Shown here piece after piece: positions 58,293 through 60,000 of a stretch of DNA of 60,000 nucleotides. The notes beneath the pieces are model-generated. The model worked only from the letters and a program-made list of their open reading frames with translations. It was not told where the DNA came from and searched no databases. Each line of letters begins with the position of its first letter. Position 1 is the stretch's first letter. Made by a program: the position numbers and the translations under genes. Source of the stretch: Symsagittifera roscoffensis. Taxonomy: Eukaryota; Xenacoelomorpha; Acoela; Convolutidae. Where the stretch lies: the NCBI RefSeq assembly GCF_963678635.1, contig NC_087064.1:3225926-3285925 (forward strand), written 5' to 3'.

Positions 58293-60000
58293 CTTGATCT
58301 AGTCCCAGGTGTTCAACTTCTTCTCTGAATGTTACTTTCTTATCCCTGACTTTTGTCTGCTCCAGAATTTTGTCGGGGATTTTTTCAACTAGTGATCGCA
58401 CAACTTCCTTGCTATCAGTGATGCTTCCTTTTGAGACGTCAGTATTGTTCACTGTTTCTTCTCTCCGAAGTATGGTTAGTTCCGGTGCCTCCTGACCTTT
58501 CCCTTGGATCACGGGCTTGTCATCTGATAGTTTCTCAAGCAACCTCATTAAGTCTTCATCTATTCGGACCGTTCCCTCCTCTACCTGGATGAGATCATAA
58601 CCTTTTGCCTTGAGTGTTTCCCTCACGATCTTGGACTTGAGCATTATTCCTACCGGAATCCCTCTGCTTCTCTTCAAGATGGTCTTTTCAAGAGGCTCTT
58701 TCGGCAATTCGGGATGATCTTCAATCGGTTTGCCTGATTTGTCCAGCCATCTCGTGAGTGGAAGACTGTCGTACGTTTCTTTGTCCATAAAGGAGAAGCC
58801 GTCTTTGATCTCAGGTCTGTCCGCCTCTCTTTGTTCTTGCCTCTCGTAGAACTCCGTCTTCTTACTCAAGCTGTCAGCATTTTGATGTTTATCTCGTGTT
58901 CTGTGCTCAATTATCATGTTGTATCCATCCAAGCGAACTATCCACCTCCCAATATAGCTCTGGTCCATTGAGTACGTTTTCAGCCAGCTTAGTGCTCGGT
59001 TGTCGACTCGCAGCTTGAAGGGCTCACTGCCTAAGTATGCTCTGTATTTTTCGACAAAGGTGACCACCGCGAACATCTCTGCTTTCGGTGCTCCGTACTT
59101 CATTTCTGTGTCACTTAGGACCTTGCTCCCGTATGCTATTGGTCTCAAGACTGTCTTCCCATTCCATTCTTGTTCTTGATGGAGAATCCCAGAAATAGCG
59201 ACTACTGATGCATCCGTGTCTAGCACGTACATCCCTTTCTCAGTCGGCATACCCAATACTGGTGCCTCACACAGCTCTTTCTTTATTCTCTGGAATGACT
59301 CTTCTGCCGCGTTGTTCCACGTGAACTTCTTGCCCTTATGTCTCATTAATTGTTGCATCGGGTATACTTTGTCCGCATATCCCTTGATGAATTCTCTATA
59401 ATAGTTGGCGAAACCCAGGAAGCTCATCAGCTGGTGTTCCGTCTTCGGTGATTTCCAGGTTAGGACTGCTTCCACGGCGTCTGGGTCAGGTCTGATACCG
59501 TGTTTATCTACCATCCTGCCCAAGTATTTGATCGAGTCCTTGAGTATCTCGCACTTTGATGGTTTACACTTCAGCCCCGATCTTTTCATGCACGCGAACA
59601 CCTCGTCAAGCCTCTCGATGTGGTCTTCTAGTGTTGGCGTTGCTATTACCACGTCGTCCACGTAGCACATTACCAGGTTGCCGTACTTCTTCGTCACGCC
59701 TATCAACGCGTGTGCCATCAGCCGCTGAAACGTGGCTGTTGCATTGCAGAGTCCAAACGGCATCCGTTTCCATTGAAACAGACCCAACTCACAGGCGAAC
59801 CCTGTCTTGTCCCTGTCTTGCTTCCTTAATGGTACCTGCCAAAAGGCCGAGCCTAAATCAAGAGTCGTAAAAAATTTCGCATCACCTAACTTCGAGAGGC
59901 TCTCATCAATTCTAGGTATGGGATAGGCATCCTTTACCGTGACGGAGTTCAGGTATCGAAAGTCACAACAAAACCTTAACTGGTCGCCTTTCTTTTTGGC
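58279..60000 (-). CDS. Pol of element B: reverse transcriptase and RNase H (runs off window)
   Basis: The frame is open from the window edge to the TGA at 58281-58279. The visible part starts within RT (LRFCCDF, PIPRIDESLSKLG, TTLDLGSAFWQVPL), passes MPFGLCNATATFQRLM and the catalytic YVDD (59664-59653), then the thumb and the RNase H block (LDTDAS, KAEMFAVVTF, RVDNRALSWL, NADSLSKK) with all four acidic residues. After RNase H come about 160 codons of linker that A has lost, ending DQESGE. The enzyme copies element RNA to DNA. The TGA is the only stop in the visible Pol, in the same frame as integrase; it may be a nonsense mutation or be read through. The first Met at 59787 is internal, not the true start. 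Confidence 0.9.
   Translation of the reverse strand, partial: AKKKGDQLRFCCDFRYLNSVTVKDAYPIPRIDESLSKLGDAKFFTTLDLGSAFWQVPLRKQDRDKTGFACELGLFQWKRMPFGLCNATATFQRLMAHALIGVTKKYGNLVMCYVDDVVIATPTLEDHIERLDEVFACMKRSGLKCKPSKCEILKDSIKYLGRMVDKHGIRPDPDAVEAVLTWKSPKTEHQLMSFLGFANYYREFIKGYADKVYPMQQLMRHKGKKFTWNNAAEESFQRIKKELCEAPVLGMPTEKGMYVLDTDASVVAISGILHQEQEWNGKTVLRPIAYGSKVLSDTEMKYGAPKAEMFAVVTFVEKYRAYLGSEPFKLRVDNRALSWLKTYSMDQSYIGRWIVRLDGYNMIIEHRTRDKHQNADSLSKKTEFYERQEQREADRPEIKDGFSFMDKETYDSLPLTRWLDKSGKPIEDHPELPKEPLEKTILKRSRGIPVGIMLKSKIVRETLKAKGYDLIQVEEGTVRIDEDLMRLLEKLSDDKPVIQGKGQEAPELTILRREETVNNTDVSKGSITDSKEVVRSLVEKIPDKILEQTKVRDKKVTFREEVEHLGLDQESGE

Larger units (their letters stand above)
44549..60000 (-). mobile_element. 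Giant Gypsy-type LTR retrotransposon, element B (near-intact, partial in window)
   Basis: Its 3' LTR is 44549-45463; the internal region runs leftward-coded through ORF3, the integrase-macro part and the RT-RNase H part to the window edge within RT. Gag, protease, leader and 5' LTR lie outside. All visible frames are open except one TGA between RNase H and integrase (58279-58281). It inserted in the LTR of element A. The subfamily differs from A: the LTRs share only their termini, while Pol is close. Confidence 0.88.

Overview
This window is eukaryotic, from an invertebrate animal, and consists almost entirely of transposable elements. I found no host gene, tRNA, rRNA or CRISPR array that I can support. 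The animal cannot be named from the sequence: the evidence is only the element types, namely LTR retrotransposons of Gypsy/Ty3 organisation, non-LTR retrotransposons with either a restriction-like or an apurinic-type endonuclease, and a hAT DNA transposon.

Left part (1-22560). Degenerate LTR-like repeats occupy 1-2800. Next comes an old minus-strand reverse-transcriptase relic (family R), cut by a hAT transposon (3937-12862) that left a perfect 8-bp target duplication ATGCCGTC on both sides. Two retroelements sit inside the hAT: a plus-strand LINE with PHD-type zinc finger, RT and restriction-like endonuclease, whose ORF1 is an SGNH-hydrolase relic (about 4690-8650), and a minus-strand LINE with apurinic-type endonuclease and RT (about 9230-12600). 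Right of the hAT follow a piece of the family R relic, a solo LTR and a second copy of that piece. An 8060-bp block of this nest (6151-14210) is duplicated directly in tandem (14211-22270); I saw only ten base differences by eye.

Right part (23212-60000). Two giant Gypsy-type elements lie tail to tail. Element A (plus, 23212-44548) has about 21.0 kb between its LTRs and is decayed. Element B (minus, 44549 to beyond 60000) is inserted into the 3' LTR of A and is nearly intact in the visible part. Both share one layout: Gag with CCHC knuckles and an aspartic protease (visible only in A), RT, RNase H, integrase, then a macro-domain-like module fused to the end of Pol, then a separate huge ORF. 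In B that ORF is 2959 codons with an SGNH-hydrolase domain near its N-terminus and otherwise unrecognised sequence.

The most interesting points are: the Gypsy Pol fused to a macro-like domain plus a roughly 3000-aa SGNH-containing ORF3 where env would sit; copies of a polypurine-tract-like motif inside Pol, in two different reading frames; a conserved stem-loop beside one of them; an array of about eleven CCGGAGGGGTC-like motifs in the leader of A; and the recurrence of SGNH domains in two unrelated retroelement classes in one window.

How the genes would work together (known for the classes, inferred here): Gag packages element RNA; protease, RT, RNase H and integrase make and insert cDNA; the macro-like module and ORF3 are accessory functions whose roles are unknown.
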